Assembly (NCBI GenBank): GCA_027452205.1
Contig: DAIDGV010000018.1
Location: forward strand, 1-61,961
DNA from: a candidate division FCPU426 bacterium
GTDB lineage: Bacteria; Oederibacteriota; Muellerivitia; Muellerivitales; Muellerivitaceae
Length of the DNA stretch: 61,961 bases
Direction of reading: 5' to 3'
The notes beneath the pieces are model-generated. The model saw nothing but the letters and a program-made list of their open reading frames with translations, had not been told where the DNA came from and did no database searches. The position numbers were made by a program, and so were the translations under genes. Shown here one piece after another: positions 8,567-16,572 of this stretch; position 1 is the stretch's first letter, and each line of letters begins with the position of its first letter.

Positions 8567-8598
8567 AATTCATAATTTAAAATTATTAATTATGAATT
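8567..8598. repeat. AT-rich inverted repeat
   Basis: AATTCATAATT and AATTATGAATT face each other across a ten-base AT spacer in an otherwise GC-rich region. A related AT-rich sequence occurs at 54027-54060, again just past the 3' end of a minus-strand gene. Confidence 0.6.
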
Positions 8599-8605
8599 GT
8601 TGCTC

Positions 8606-9061
8606 TTAGTGTTCGTAACCGTCGAAGCGGGGCATCATGACGAACTTGCGCCAGTCGCCGCCGTGTGCATGCACCGCGTACATTTCCTTGGAGTTGAATT
8701 TTTCTTTTGGAAAGATGTAAACGTAGGCTTGGACCTTTTCCCCGGTCTCGGAGATGGTCACTTCACGGACTTCGCGGAGCAACCGGCTTTGATCCGGGGC
8801 ATCCGCGCGGTAACCTTCTTGGGTGTCGATGATGTCGAGGACCGTTTCCATCTCTTTAAAGGTCATCACTTCGCCATAGACCTTACCCGGGTTCTCTTCT
8901 TCCACCACGATAGGCAGACCCGTCGGCAATTGGTAAAGCTTGCCGGCCATTTCGGCCCGGGCCCAGGTATTGATGTAAGGAACGATCTTCACGTGCTTCA
9001 CGGCGTCTTTCAAGAAAACGTCGTAAACAAAGACATAATTCGTGGTGGTCGCGGTTGTCAT
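8606..9061 (-). CDS. Gamma-glutamylcyclotransferase-fold (AIG2-like) protein
   Basis: A 151-residue cytoplasmic protein with the GGCT beta-barrel pattern: YVFVYDVFLKD at the first strand, AGKLYQLPTGLPIVV, VYGEVMTF, IIDTQEGY and a final VQAYVYIF strand. Family enzymes release 5-oxoproline from gamma-glutamyl compounds. The glutamate of the IDTQEGY segment matches the usual catalytic acid region. The family's substrate-binding YGxL/YGSN motif is replaced by YDVF, so activity or substrate may differ. GGAGG precedes the ATG. It is a single-gene unit. Confidence 0.75.
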   Translation of the reverse strand: MTTATTTNYVFVYDVFLKDAVKHVKIVPYINTWARAEMAGKLYQLPTGLPIVVEEENPGKVYGEVMTFKEMETVLDIIDTQEGYRADAPDQSRLLREVREVTISETGEKVQAYVYIFPKEKFNSKEMYAVHAHGGDWRKFVMMPRFDGYEH

Positions 9062-9138
9062 AAAGCCTCCGGAAAGGGATTAGGGAAGAAATAATACAGG
9101 CTGCTCAAAGCGGTGTAAAGATGACGGATCGGTCAGAT

Positions 9139-9765
9139 CTAAGAAAAAACCTTTGAAAGACTATGTAATACATTGGCCGGGGTCAGTTCTCGCACCTTAA
9201 TTCCCTTGGCTTCCCATTCACCGACCCGTCTTTGGTGTTCTTCCACAATGGGCTTAGCGGCTACTTCCGCGTAAACCGCCTTCAGGTGCAGGGAAAACTG
9301 TTCTTCGGTCGGGCGTTTGGCTCCGGTCAAAAGTTTTGCCGCGCCATCCTGGGCACAGGCTGTTAAAAGAAAGGAATCGGAACTGAAAGAATAGATCTCC
9401 AGATTCGGAATAACGATCTTGCCGCCCTCTTTGCCCTCCACCCAATTGACGAAAAGAAGGGTCGACTTCTTATCAGGCGCGATAAAGACCCGGGCCCAAA
9501 AAAAGATCAAGGAAGCGTAAGAATAGTCCCCGATCAGTTGATAACCCTGCTCTTGCAACTGATTTCCATAGGTCTTTTGCCAAGGCGGGGTCAGCTGTTC
9601 GGTCATTTCTTTGGGAGCCGGAGCGAGCGTGACCGGAACCTTGGGCATCTTCGCGAAAGGCGAGCTGTCGGTTTGGAACTTTTTCATCAAGCGCCTCTCG
9701 GACCAAACCGTATAGATCAACAACACCGCCATGATGAAAAGAACGATCTCGCCGCCTAAACCCAT
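9139..9765 (-). CDS. Single-pass membrane protein of unknown function
   Basis: About 208 residues: one N-terminal membrane helix (GGEIVLFIMAVLLIYTVW) then a mostly soluble domain. No known domain recognised. I start at ATG 9765, where GGGAG lies seven bases before; an upstream in-frame ATG at 9792 falls inside the lemA terminator. It follows lemA and may be expressed by read-through or from its own promoter. Confidence 0.65.
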   Translation of the reverse strand: MGLGGEIVLFIMAVLLIYTVWSERRLMKKFQTDSSPFAKMPKVPVTLAPAPKEMTEQLTPPWQKTYGNQLQEQGYQLIGDYSYASLIFFWARVFIAPDKKSTLLFVNWVEGKEGGKIVIPNLEIYSFSSDSFLLTACAQDGAAKLLTGAKRPTEEQFSLHLKAVYAEVAAKPIVEEHQRRVGEWEAKGIKVRELTPANVLHSLSKVFS

Positions 9766-9781
9766 TTTCGCTCCCAATAAA

Positions 9782-9802
9782 AAGGCGGGCAAAAGCCCGC
9801 CC
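9782..9802 (-). terminator. Intrinsic terminator after lemA
   Basis: Seven-pair GC stem GGCGGGC / GCCCGCC with an AAAA loop; on the minus strand a run of five T follows. It ends the transcript that includes lemA. Confidence 0.8.
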
Positions 9803-9818
9803 TTGGATTTTCTTTTAC

Positions 9819-10382
9819 TTAGAAATTCACCTTCGGCGCTTCTTGGGCCGCAACATTGGCTTTAAAGTAAGCGTCCTTCACGTGGAAATTGAACATTCCC
9901 GCCAGGATGTTGGTCGGAAAGGTCTGCACCCGCACGTTATAGTCCATCACCGCTTCGTTGTAGCGTTTGCGCTCCACGGCAATGCGGTTCTCAGTGCCGG
10001 CCAATTCATCCTGTAGTTTCAGGAAATTCTCGTTGGCCTTGAGTTCTGGATACTTCTCCACCACCACCATAAGCCGTCCCAAAGCATTGCCCAGGCTGTC
10101 CGAAGCGCTGGCCTGCTCCGCCGGGGTCTTGGCCGCGCCCCATTGGCTGCGAAGCCGGGTCACTTCTTCCAGTACGCTGCTTTCGTGTTTCGCGTAACCC
10201 TTGACCGTATTGACCAGGTTCGGGATTAGGTCATAGCGGCGCTGCATGTCGTTCTGCACCTGGGCCCATTGGGCATCGATGCCCTGGTTAGCCGTGACCA
10301 ACCCATTATAAGAACCGATCCCCATGAAGAACAAAAGCAACAGTACCGCCAATCCGATCCACAGCGTCAATTTCGACGACAT
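9819..10382 (-). CDS. lemA: LemA family protein
   Basis: A 187-residue protein with one N-terminal membrane helix followed by a long helical domain. The family signature is clear in YNGLVTANQGIDAQWAQVQN, RRYDLIPNLVNTVKGYAKHE and NEAVMDYNVRVQTFPTNILA-type sequence. Function is unsettled in the literature; LemA genes often neighbour TPM-domain (YgcG) genes, as here. AGGAGG precedes the start. It belongs to the minus-strand run TPM, nucleotidyltransferase, PEBP, LemA. Confidence 0.93.
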   Translation of the reverse strand: MSSKLTLWIGLAVLLLLFFMGIGSYNGLVTANQGIDAQWAQVQNDMQRRYDLIPNLVNTVKGYAKHESSVLEEVTRLRSQWGAAKTPAEQASASDSLGNALGRLMVVVEKYPELKANENFLKLQDELAGTENRIAVERKRYNEAVMDYNVRVQTFPTNILAGMFNFHVKDAYFKANVAAQEAPKVNF

Positions 10383-10403
10383 AACGACCTCCTGGATTAT
10401 TTG

Positions 10404-10973
10404 TTACTTACTGAAAGTACCGACTAACTGCGTTTGGGCCAGTACATGTCCCTTCATGGCCGTCAACAATTGCTCTTTGGTCAGCCCCGCCCCAACGGCC
10501 AAGAGACTGTCGAGCGCGTAAAGTTTGAAATAATATCGGTGAACCCCACTGGGAGGGCAAGGCCCGTCATAGCCGATCTTGCGAAAATCGTTCAATCCCT
10601 GCAGGATACCGCCGCCACCCACCTCGTCCCGCGGGTAACCTTCGGTTAATTCATAAGTATTAATGTCCGGCCCACCTTTTTTGATCGGGATGTTATAGAT
10701 GAGCCAGTGGGTCCAGACCTGCATGGGCGCGTCCGGATCCTCCACGATCAAGACGAAACTTTGGGTCTTGGGCGGCGCGCCTTTCCAATGGATCTCCGGG
10801 GAGATGTTCTTACCCTTGCAAGTATAGTCCTCCGGAATAGGTTCCCCCGCCTTGAAGGATGTGCTCAATATCTGAAGTCTCACTTTTTCCCTCCTTGTCG
10901 AGGTAGCGTTGGCCCAAGGGCCGTTCCAGGCCAACATCACCGCTAAAAAAAGCCAACCCAGGTGCCGAACCAT
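10404..10973 (-). CDS. Exported YbhB/YbcL-type PEBP (Raf-kinase-inhibitor-like) protein
   Basis: A 189-residue protein with a signal peptide (to about residue 23) and the phosphatidylethanolamine-binding-protein fold. Signature elements are LIVEDPDAP, WTHWLIYNIP and GYDGPCPPSGVHRYYFKLYA. The fold has a small anion/lipid-binding pocket; bacterial members have no firmly assigned role. It sits between the nucleotidyltransferase gene and lemA with short gaps. Confidence 0.92.
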   Translation of the reverse strand: MVRHLGWLFLAVMLAWNGPWANATSTRREKVRLQILSTSFKAGEPIPEDYTCKGKNISPEIHWKGAPPKTQSFVLIVEDPDAPMQVWTHWLIYNIPIKKGGPDINTYELTEGYPRDEVGGGGILQGLNDFRKIGYDGPCPPSGVHRYYFKLYALDSLLAVGAGLTKEQLLTAMKGHVLAQTQLVGTFSK

Positions 10974-10982
10974 AGATACTCC

Positions 10983-11687
10983 TTAACCAAGTCGGTCCAC
11001 ATGATTTACGACAGACTGGATACTGCTCAAATATCTTTGAAAAACATGGACCGTGTCAAAGTCGGGCACTTTTTCACCCCTTTTCAGCCTGTCCACGATC
11101 TCAAAAGGCTCCATATCGAAAGCGATGTGGGACTTGAGCTGACGCAAGGCTTCCATTTTTTTGGCGGGGGGCTTCGCGTTGAATAACCATAGCGCGTTCT
11201 TGAAAAGCACCAGAAAGGATGAGAGCGAATCGATCATGAGCTTTTTCACCGCGTCTTTTTTCGATTCGGTCAAGATGAACTGCGTCTTCAGGCGCAGCAG
11301 TTTGCTTTGAAGTTCGTGTTGGAGCTGGATGACCAAGTGCGAATTGGAGACCTTGATCCCCTCCAGCGGGTCTTCGCCATAAAGGACTTGGTGACTATTC
11401 TGGATATCCAAGATCTCGACCGGAAAGACACTGGCATATTCCTCCAGGTGGGTCCGGGTCAAGAAAAGGGGCGAGTGATTGCCTTCCTTGACCCAAGGCA
11501 CGATGACCTTGGAAAGACTTTGAAGTTCTTCCATCATCATGGTCTTGGTCACGACCAAAAGGTTGATATCGGAATTTTTGCCAGCGTGATCTCCCGCCGC
11601 CAAGGACCCGTAAAGCAAGATAGAGACCAATCTTTCACCCAGTTGGTGTTTGAGTTCTTCGACCATCTTTTCTTTCGTCCAAGCCAT
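10983..11687 (-). CDS. Nucleotidyltransferase-fold protein
   Basis: A 234-residue protein. The N-terminal 75 residues carry the polymerase-beta-like motif LLYGSLAAGDHAGKNSDIN, matching GSxxxG...DxD with Asn42 in place of the second metal-binding Asp. The rest is helical and resembles the substrate/partner domain seen in stand-alone nucleotidyltransferases. With an altered DxD pair, catalysis is uncertain. It lies within the TPM-LemA operon, ten bases before the PEBP gene. Confidence 0.75.
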   Translation of the reverse strand: MAWTKEKMVEELKHQLGERLVSILLYGSLAAGDHAGKNSDINLLVVTKTMMMEELQSLSKVIVPWVKEGNHSPLFLTRTHLEEYASVFPVEILDIQNSHQVLYGEDPLEGIKVSNSHLVIQLQHELQSKLLRLKTQFILTESKKDAVKKLMIDSLSSFLVLFKNALWLFNAKPPAKKMEALRQLKSHIAFDMEPFEIVDRLKRGEKVPDFDTVHVFQRYLSSIQSVVNHVDRLG

Positions 11688-11717
11688 AACTCCCCCTTCG
11701 AATGAACATCGATCGCT

Positions 11718-12452
11718 TCACCAGCCGCCGCTGGCGCCACCGCCACCCGAGCCACCGCCGCCAAAACCACCAAAGCCACCACCGCCGCCTGAACCACCGA
11801 ACCCGCCACCGCCCCAACCGCCGCCGTAAAATCCGCCGCCACCCAAGAACAATCCCCAACCCCGGGTCAAGATAATGAATAATAGGAACAAACCAAAAAC
11901 GATGAATTCCAACCAGACATGGTCGCCATTGTCCTGTGTTTGTGCTGGCACTTGCCCGGTCAAAGTGACACCCTCGCTTTGGGCGATCAGTTGGGCCACC
12001 GCGAGCACGCCATTGGTCAGTCCTTGCCCATAATCCCCTTGCCGGAAAGATGGCCGCATTTCCTGGCGGATGATGTCCCCGGCGATCCCGTCGGTGATGA
12101 CCGGTTCCAGACCATAACCCACCTCAATGCGCATTTTATGGTCTTGTACAGAAACGAGGATAAGGACACCGTTATCCTTGCCCTTTTTGCCGATCCCCCA
12201 GGTCTTGAACAGATCCGCCGCCGCCCCATCGATATCCGCCCCTTCGACCGTGGGAACGGTAACGACCGCGATCTGGGAACCGGTCTGTTGTTCGACCTGG
12301 CCCAAAAAGCTTTCAAGGGTTTGTTTTTGATCGCCGGGGATGACCTGGGCGAAATCGTTGACATAACCTTGGGGTGAAGGCCATTGGTTAGCTGCGAAGG
12401 AGAGGACGACTGTTGAAAAAAACAAGAACAGAGAAATGAAAGACTTTTTCAT
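11718..12452 (-). CDS. TPM-domain (YgcG-like) envelope protein with Gly-rich tail
   Basis: A 244-residue protein with a signal peptide (MKKSFISLFLFFSTVVLSFA), a TPM domain (GYVNDFAQVIPGDQKQTLE, QIAVVTVPTVEG, NGVLILVSVQDHKMRIEVGY, GDYGQGLTNGV), one membrane helix (about 178-198) and a Gly/Ser/Phe-rich tail ending GGASGGW. TPM proteins have been linked to acid-phosphatase-like activity and photosystem repair in plants; the bacterial role is unclear. TPM and LemA genes commonly occur together, and lemA is three genes downstream here. First gene of this operon. Confidence 0.9.
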   Translation of the reverse strand: MKKSFISLFLFFSTVVLSFAANQWPSPQGYVNDFAQVIPGDQKQTLESFLGQVEQQTGSQIAVVTVPTVEGADIDGAAADLFKTWGIGKKGKDNGVLILVSVQDHKMRIEVGYGLEPVITDGIAGDIIRQEMRPSFRQGDYGQGLTNGVLAVAQLIAQSEGVTLTGQVPAQTQDNGDHVWLEFIVFGLFLLFIILTRGWGLFLGGGGFYGGGWGGGGFGGSGGGGGFGGFGGGGSGGGGASGGW

Positions 12453-12538
12453 GAAGGTTCCCCTGGAATGACTGTTGCTACCATAGGGTTTTCACCGAAA
12501 AGATGCCAGTTCGGCCCGGTTAATTTCCGGCCCCTTTT

Positions 12539-12967
12539 TCAGACTTTAGAGCGGACCCGGGAAGCGAAAACACCCAAACAAGCGTCGGAAACGACCTTGA
12601 ACCCGGCCTGTTCCAACTTGGCCTCGGCCTGGGGATGGGTGATACCCGTTTGAAGCCAAACCACTTTGGGACGTTTCTCAGTAGGCAAAGCGATGATCTC
12701 GTCCGTCAGTTCAGGGATGGCATCACTGCGGCGAAAAACGTCCAAAATATCCACCGAAAGGGGCAGATCCTTCAAGCTGGCCAAGGCCTTTTCACCCAGG
12801 GAAGATTCGATCTTCGGGTTGACCGGGTAAAGTTTCAAACCCCGTTCCTTGAGCATGGCCGGTATTTGGAAAGCCGGACGGTCCATATGGACCTCGTCCT
12901 GCATGCCGTACACCGCCACGGTCTTGGCGTTCTTCACGATGTCGATCACTTCTTGTTCGTTCAGCAT
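12539..12967 (-). CDS. CoA-binding (Rossmann) protein
   Basis: A 142-residue CoA-binding-2 domain protein: KTVAVYGMQDEVHMDRPAF, YPVNPKIESSLGEKALASL, VDILDVFRRSDAIPELTDE, VVWLQTGITHPQAEAKLEQ and VVSDACLGV follow the family order. Members bind CoA; no further function is known. AAGGAG precedes the ATG. It ends the oxidase-assembly run, separated by 21 bases from the DUF420 gene. Confidence 0.9.
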   Translation of the reverse strand: MLNEQEVIDIVKNAKTVAVYGMQDEVHMDRPAFQIPAMLKERGLKLYPVNPKIESSLGEKALASLKDLPLSVDILDVFRRSDAIPELTDEIIALPTEKRPKVVWLQTGITHPQAEAKLEQAGFKVVSDACLGVFASRVRSKV

Positions 12968-12988
12968 GGTCGTTCTCCTTTGGACAAC

Positions 12989-13414
12989 TTAGTAAGAAGG
13001 GTACAAATGGTAAAGGATCCAGTAAACCACCACGCCCGTGACCGACACATAAAGCCAAATGGGAAAGGCCCAATGGGCGACGGCCTTATGCTGGGTAAAA
13101 CGCCCTTTTAAGGCGTGGTTCAGGGCGATCACGGCCAAGACTGGCACAAGTGCCGCCAGGACCGTATGGCTGGCCAAAAGCGTGAAATAGACCGGTCGGA
13201 TCCACCCTTCCCCCGTGAAATGCAGGGCGCCCACGTGGGCATGGTACCAAAGATAGCAACCCAGGAAGATGATAGAGGTTATAAAGGCGGAGACCATGAA
13301 GAAGCGGTGAACGTTCTTATTCTTTTGCTTGATGAAATAAAAACCGGTCAAAAGGAAGATTGCGCTTAGTCCGTTCAAACAGGCGTTCAGTGGCGGGAAG
13401 ATCGCGTAATTCAT
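12989..13414 (-). CDS. DUF420 (CtaM-like) membrane protein, probable oxidase assembly factor
   Basis: A 141-residue protein of four or five hydrophobic helices with conserved-looking His residues in NVHRFFMVSAF, CYLWYHAHVG, LASHTVLA, QHKAVAHWAFPIW. This matches DUF420; the Bacillus member CtaM is needed for haem-copper oxidase maturation. The ATG overlaps the SCO stop (TGATG), so it is translationally coupled to it. A GTG three bases upstream is an alternative start. Confidence 0.85.
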   Translation of the reverse strand: MNYAIFPPLNACLNGLSAIFLLTGFYFIKQKNKNVHRFFMVSAFITSIIFLGCYLWYHAHVGALHFTGEGWIRPVYFTLLASHTVLAALVPVLAVIALNHALKGRFTQHKAVAHWAFPIWLYVSVTGVVVYWILYHLYPSY

Positions 13415-14040
13415 CACTTGTTCTTCGTTTTCATGAGATGCCGGATATCTTTTTTGAGTTTTTCCACTTCCGCGGCTTCCTGCCCGTCATACATGCCCCG
13501 GATCATGCCATTTTCGTCCACCAGGATGAGCCGGGTGGTGTGGATGAACTCGAACCCCGGCGTACCTTGGGGATCTTTCTCAGCGGTCAAATGGAACCCC
13601 TTCTGGATGACCGGATAGATCTGACCCTTCGGCCCGGTGAGGAAATGCCATTGAGCGTCGTCCGCTTGCAGGTCCTTGGCATATTGGCGCAGGATGGGCA
13701 CGGTGTCATAGTCCGGGTCTACCGAGAAGGAGACCAATTGGAACCCCTCGTTCCCCTTCCAATCGCTTTGAAGCACTCTCAACCATTGTTCCAACATGGG
13801 ACATTGCCCCGCGCAGCGGGTAAAGATGAAATCCGCTACCCAAACTTTGCCCTTGAGTTCGGCGCTGGAAAAGGATCTGCCTGTTTGGTCCTTGAAGGTA
13901 AAGGAGGGAGCCGCCGTATCCGGGCTCATGAACCGGTCCGAAACTTGATCGCTCTTGACCTTAAACCCCAAATAGACCAGCGCCCCTAAGGACAGCACGA
14001 CCAACAGGATCATTTTCCAATTAAAATCTTTCATGCTCAT
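13414..14040 (-). CDS. SCO1/SenC-type copper chaperone
   Basis: A 208-residue protein with one N-terminal membrane anchor and a thioredoxin-fold domain facing the periplasm. The copper ligands are all present: Cys76 and Cys80 in TRCAGQCPM and His167 in FEFIHTTRL. The protein delivers copper to the CuA site of cytochrome oxidase. Its start overlaps the end of the ABC permease gene by four bases. Confidence 0.93.
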   Translation of the reverse strand: MSMKDFNWKMILLVVLSLGALVYLGFKVKSDQVSDRFMSPDTAAPSFTFKDQTGRSFSSAELKGKVWVADFIFTRCAGQCPMLEQWLRVLQSDWKGNEGFQLVSFSVDPDYDTVPILRQYAKDLQADDAQWHFLTGPKGQIYPVIQKGFHLTAEKDPQGTPGFEFIHTTRLILVDENGMIRGMYDGQEAAEVEKLKKDIRHLMKTKNK

Positions 14041-14783
14041 TTCCGTTCCCGTGTTTTTTCAACGACCAGCGACGACAAAAGATAGAAGAAAACAGCGAAA
14101 CCCAAAAGCACCCAAAGACTGGTGGAAAGACCGGGCACCTGGTCCATCGCGGCCGAGGGAAAAAGACCCCGGCGGACTCCGGCCACACCATAGGTGAAAG
14201 GATTGATGGTCATAAAGGTCCTAAGCCAACTGGTGGAGCTAACGGTGAAGATCGCGCCCGAAGCCATCCATAGGGTCAGCAGGACCATATTCATGATAGC
14301 GTGAAAACCCGGGACCGAATCGATGGTCCAGGCCAGCCAAAAACCCATGGCCGTTACTACAAAAGAGATGAGGAATAGCGAAGCGACCAGGCCTAACGCG
14401 GCGGAAAACTCAAAGGTAGCGCCGACCGAACCGGCGAAGACCAGGATGAGCAGTCCTTGAAGGGTGGCCAGGGTCGCCCCGCCGAGGATCTTTCCCATGA
14501 CAATAGCCGCCCGGCTGACCGGGGCCACCATGACCGATTGGAGGAACCCAGCCTGACGGTCCTCGATGATGGAAGCGGTGGCGAAGAGACAGCTGAACAT
14601 CATGCTCATCACGATCGTGCCCGGGAAGAAAAAGGCCCGGCCATCGGCCCCGCCGAAACCCGAACCCAGGAAAACCCAAAAGAGCAGGGCTGTTCCCACC
14701 GCGCCGAACCAGCGGCTGGGCACCCGGTAGAACCGGACCAGTTCCCTTTGCCAAAGGGTATAAACGGTCAAAAGAAAGGTCAT
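14037..14783 (-). CDS. ABC-2 type transporter permease
   Basis: A 248-residue permease with about six membrane helices. The ABC-2 pattern is visible in the FPGTIVMSMMFSCLFATASI segment, the coupling region EDRQAGFLQSVMVAPVSRAA and MNPFTY-like TINPFTYGVAGVRRGLFP. It overlaps both its ATPase gene upstream and the SCO gene downstream by four bases, so it is locked into the oxidase-assembly operon. Substrate unknown. Confidence 0.92.
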   Translation of the reverse strand: MTFLLTVYTLWQRELVRFYRVPSRWFGAVGTALLFWVFLGSGFGGADGRAFFFPGTIVMSMMFSCLFATASIIEDRQAGFLQSVMVAPVSRAAIVMGKILGGATLATLQGLLILVFAGSVGATFEFSAALGLVASLFLISFVVTAMGFWLAWTIDSVPGFHAIMNMVLLTLWMASGAIFTVSSTSWLRTFMTINPFTYGVAGVRRGLFPSAAMDQVPGLSTSLWVLLGFAVFFYLLSSLVVEKTRERK

Positions 14784-15715
14784 TCTTTGTCCTCCGTGAA
14801 ACGGCGCCCGGTCTTGTGGATGAAAACATCCTCAAGGGTCGGAAGACCCAGGGTGAGGGAAAGGATCTGGTCCCCAAAGCCTTCTTGCAGGGGAGCGATC
14901 AATTGATAGGCTTTGGGCTGTTCGATCTGGATCAAGTCCCCGACCAATTGGGTCCTCACTTTGAGCTTTTCTTGAAGTTGAGCGGCCAAAGCCATCGGGT
15001 CTTTCGCGCGAAGGCGTAGTACTTCCCCGCCGATCTGGGCCTTGAGTTCTTCAGGTTTACCCAAAGCGACCTTTTCGCCTTTATCGAGGATAAGCAGCCG
15101 GTCGCAACGGTCCGCCTCTTCCAAATAATGGGTTGTGACCAGAACGGTCATGCCTTGGGCTTGACGCAATTTTTCCAGGTGGTTCCAAAAATCCTTCCGG
15201 GCCGCCGGATCCAAACCCGTGGAAGGCTCGTCCAGGATCATCAGTTCAGGATCGTTCAAGAGGGCCTTGGCCAATTCCACCCGGCGCTGCAATCCTCCCG
15301 AGAGGCTTTCGACCTTGTCCTTGGCGCGGTCTTTCAGGTTGAGTCGTTCCAGGTCCCGGGCGATATGGCGATCCAATTCCGCGCCGTGAAGGCCATATAA
15401 GTGACCCTGGTGCCTTAAGTTTTCGGAGACTTTCAACTTTTTGTCGAGAGCCGGCAATTGGAACACGATACCCATCCGGCGGCGGATGGCGATCCTGTCC
15501 AGGGCTAGGTCCATACCAAAAAGTTTTACTTGTCCCGGTTGGGTGGAAAAAAGAGTGGAAAGGATCTTGAAGGTGGTGGTTTTACCGCCCCCGTTGGGGC
15601 CGAGAAAACCAAAGATCTCGCCCTTTTCGACCGAAAAGGTAAGACTCTTCAGGGCCTGGCGGGAACCGTACTGGTAGCTGAGGTTTTGAACTTCAAGTAA
15701 TGGCGCCACATTCAT
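14780..15715 (-). CDS. ABC transporter ATP-binding protein
   Basis: A 311-residue ATPase with Walker A GPNGGGKTT, signature LSGGLQRR, Walker B ELMILDEP and a switch His in VTTHYLEEADRC, followed by a roughly 90-residue C-terminal extension typical of drug/haem-type ABC-2 exporters. It partners with the overlapping permease gene. Position between ctaB and the SCO gene suggests a job in oxidase cofactor delivery or assembly, but this is inference from context. Confidence 0.94.
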   Translation of the reverse strand: MNVAPLLEVQNLSYQYGSRQALKSLTFSVEKGEIFGFLGPNGGGKTTTFKILSTLFSTQPGQVKLFGMDLALDRIAIRRRMGIVFQLPALDKKLKVSENLRHQGHLYGLHGAELDRHIARDLERLNLKDRAKDKVESLSGGLQRRVELAKALLNDPELMILDEPSTGLDPAARKDFWNHLEKLRQAQGMTVLVTTHYLEEADRCDRLLILDKGEKVALGKPEELKAQIGGEVLRLRAKDPMALAAQLQEKLKVRTQLVGDLIQIEQPKAYQLIAPLQEGFGDQILSLTLGLPTLEDVFIHKTGRRFTEDKE

Positions 15716-15717
15716 CC

Positions 15718-16572
15718 TTACCGCTTATCGAAGACCATGATGAGGAAAAGCAATGGCAGATAAGTGATGGACATCCAAAAAAGACCCTTGGCCGCGCGCA
15801 GGTCGTTCTTGCGGACCAGCATCACGCTTTGCCAAAGGAAAGCCAAACTTAACACAAGGGCGGACCAAAAATATACCATCCCCGAGAGATGCAGGTATGC
15901 CGGAACCAATGCCGCCGGGACCAATGCCGCCGCATAAAGGGTCGCCATCCAGCCCGCGCTGGTGCCTTCCGGGTCCACGACGGTCAACATGGGTAGGCTG
16001 GCCCGGGCATAATCGTCCTTGTACATCCAAGCGATGGCCAGAAAGTGCGGCATTTGCCACAAGAACAGGATGGCAAAAAGAGCCCAGCCCCCCGAACCGA
16101 TCTGGTCCTGGGCCGCCGCCCAGCCCATGAGCGGCGGGATCGCTCCCGGCACCGCCCCGACGACCGTGTTCAACGAGGTGATCCTTTTGAGCGGGGTGTA
16201 AAGTACCACGTAACTGATCAAGGCGCAGACCCCCAAAAGGGCGGTCAGATCATTCGTCTCGAATTCCAGGACAAAGACCCCAAAGACCGAGAGCCCCAGT
16301 CCGAACCAAAAAGCGTGACGGCTTTGAAGCCGGCCCGCGGGCAAGGGCCGCTTTTTCGTCCTCAGCATTTTCCCGTCCGTATCCTCTTCCATCCACTGAT
16401 TGAGGGCGCCACATCCACCCGCGATGGCGGTCGAGCCCAAAAGGGTGTAGAGCAACAGGGTCGTATCCACCGCTCCCCGACTACCTAAATAGAAACCGGC
16501 CCAAGTGGTGAGCAGGGCTAAAAAATTGAGCCTGGGTTTAGTAAGGGTGACGTAATCCCGAAGATTCTTCAA
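15718..16572 (-). CDS. ctaB: Protoheme IX farnesyltransferase (haem O synthase)
   Basis: A 284-residue UbiA-superfamily membrane enzyme that attaches a farnesyl tail to haem B, giving haem O for haem A synthesis. Diagnostic motifs are YVTLTKPRLNFLAL, the Asp-rich NQWMEEDTDGKMLRTKKRPL and YTPLKRITSLNTVVGAVPGA. The frame stays open much further upstream, but I choose TTG 16572: it overlaps the ctaA stop by one to two bases, has AAAGGG upstream, and gives the usual family length and N-terminus. Confidence 0.95.
   Translation of the reverse strand: MKNLRDYVTLTKPRLNFLALLTTWAGFYLGSRGAVDTTLLLYTLLGSTAIAGGCGALNQWMEEDTDGKMLRTKKRPLPAGRLQSRHAFWFGLGLSVFGVFVLEFETNDLTALLGVCALISYVVLYTPLKRITSLNTVVGAVPGAIPPLMGWAAAQDQIGSGGWALFAILFLWQMPHFLAIAWMYKDDYARASLPMLTVVDPEGTSAGWMATLYAAALVPAALVPAYLHLSGMVYFWSALVLSLAFLWQSVMLVRKNDLRAAKGLFWMSITYLPLLFLIMVFDKR

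Noticed and set aside
12513-12534. Weak hairpin past the CoA-binding gene
   Set aside because: The stem is short and mismatched, and the T run is on the wrong strand for a terminator of that gene.
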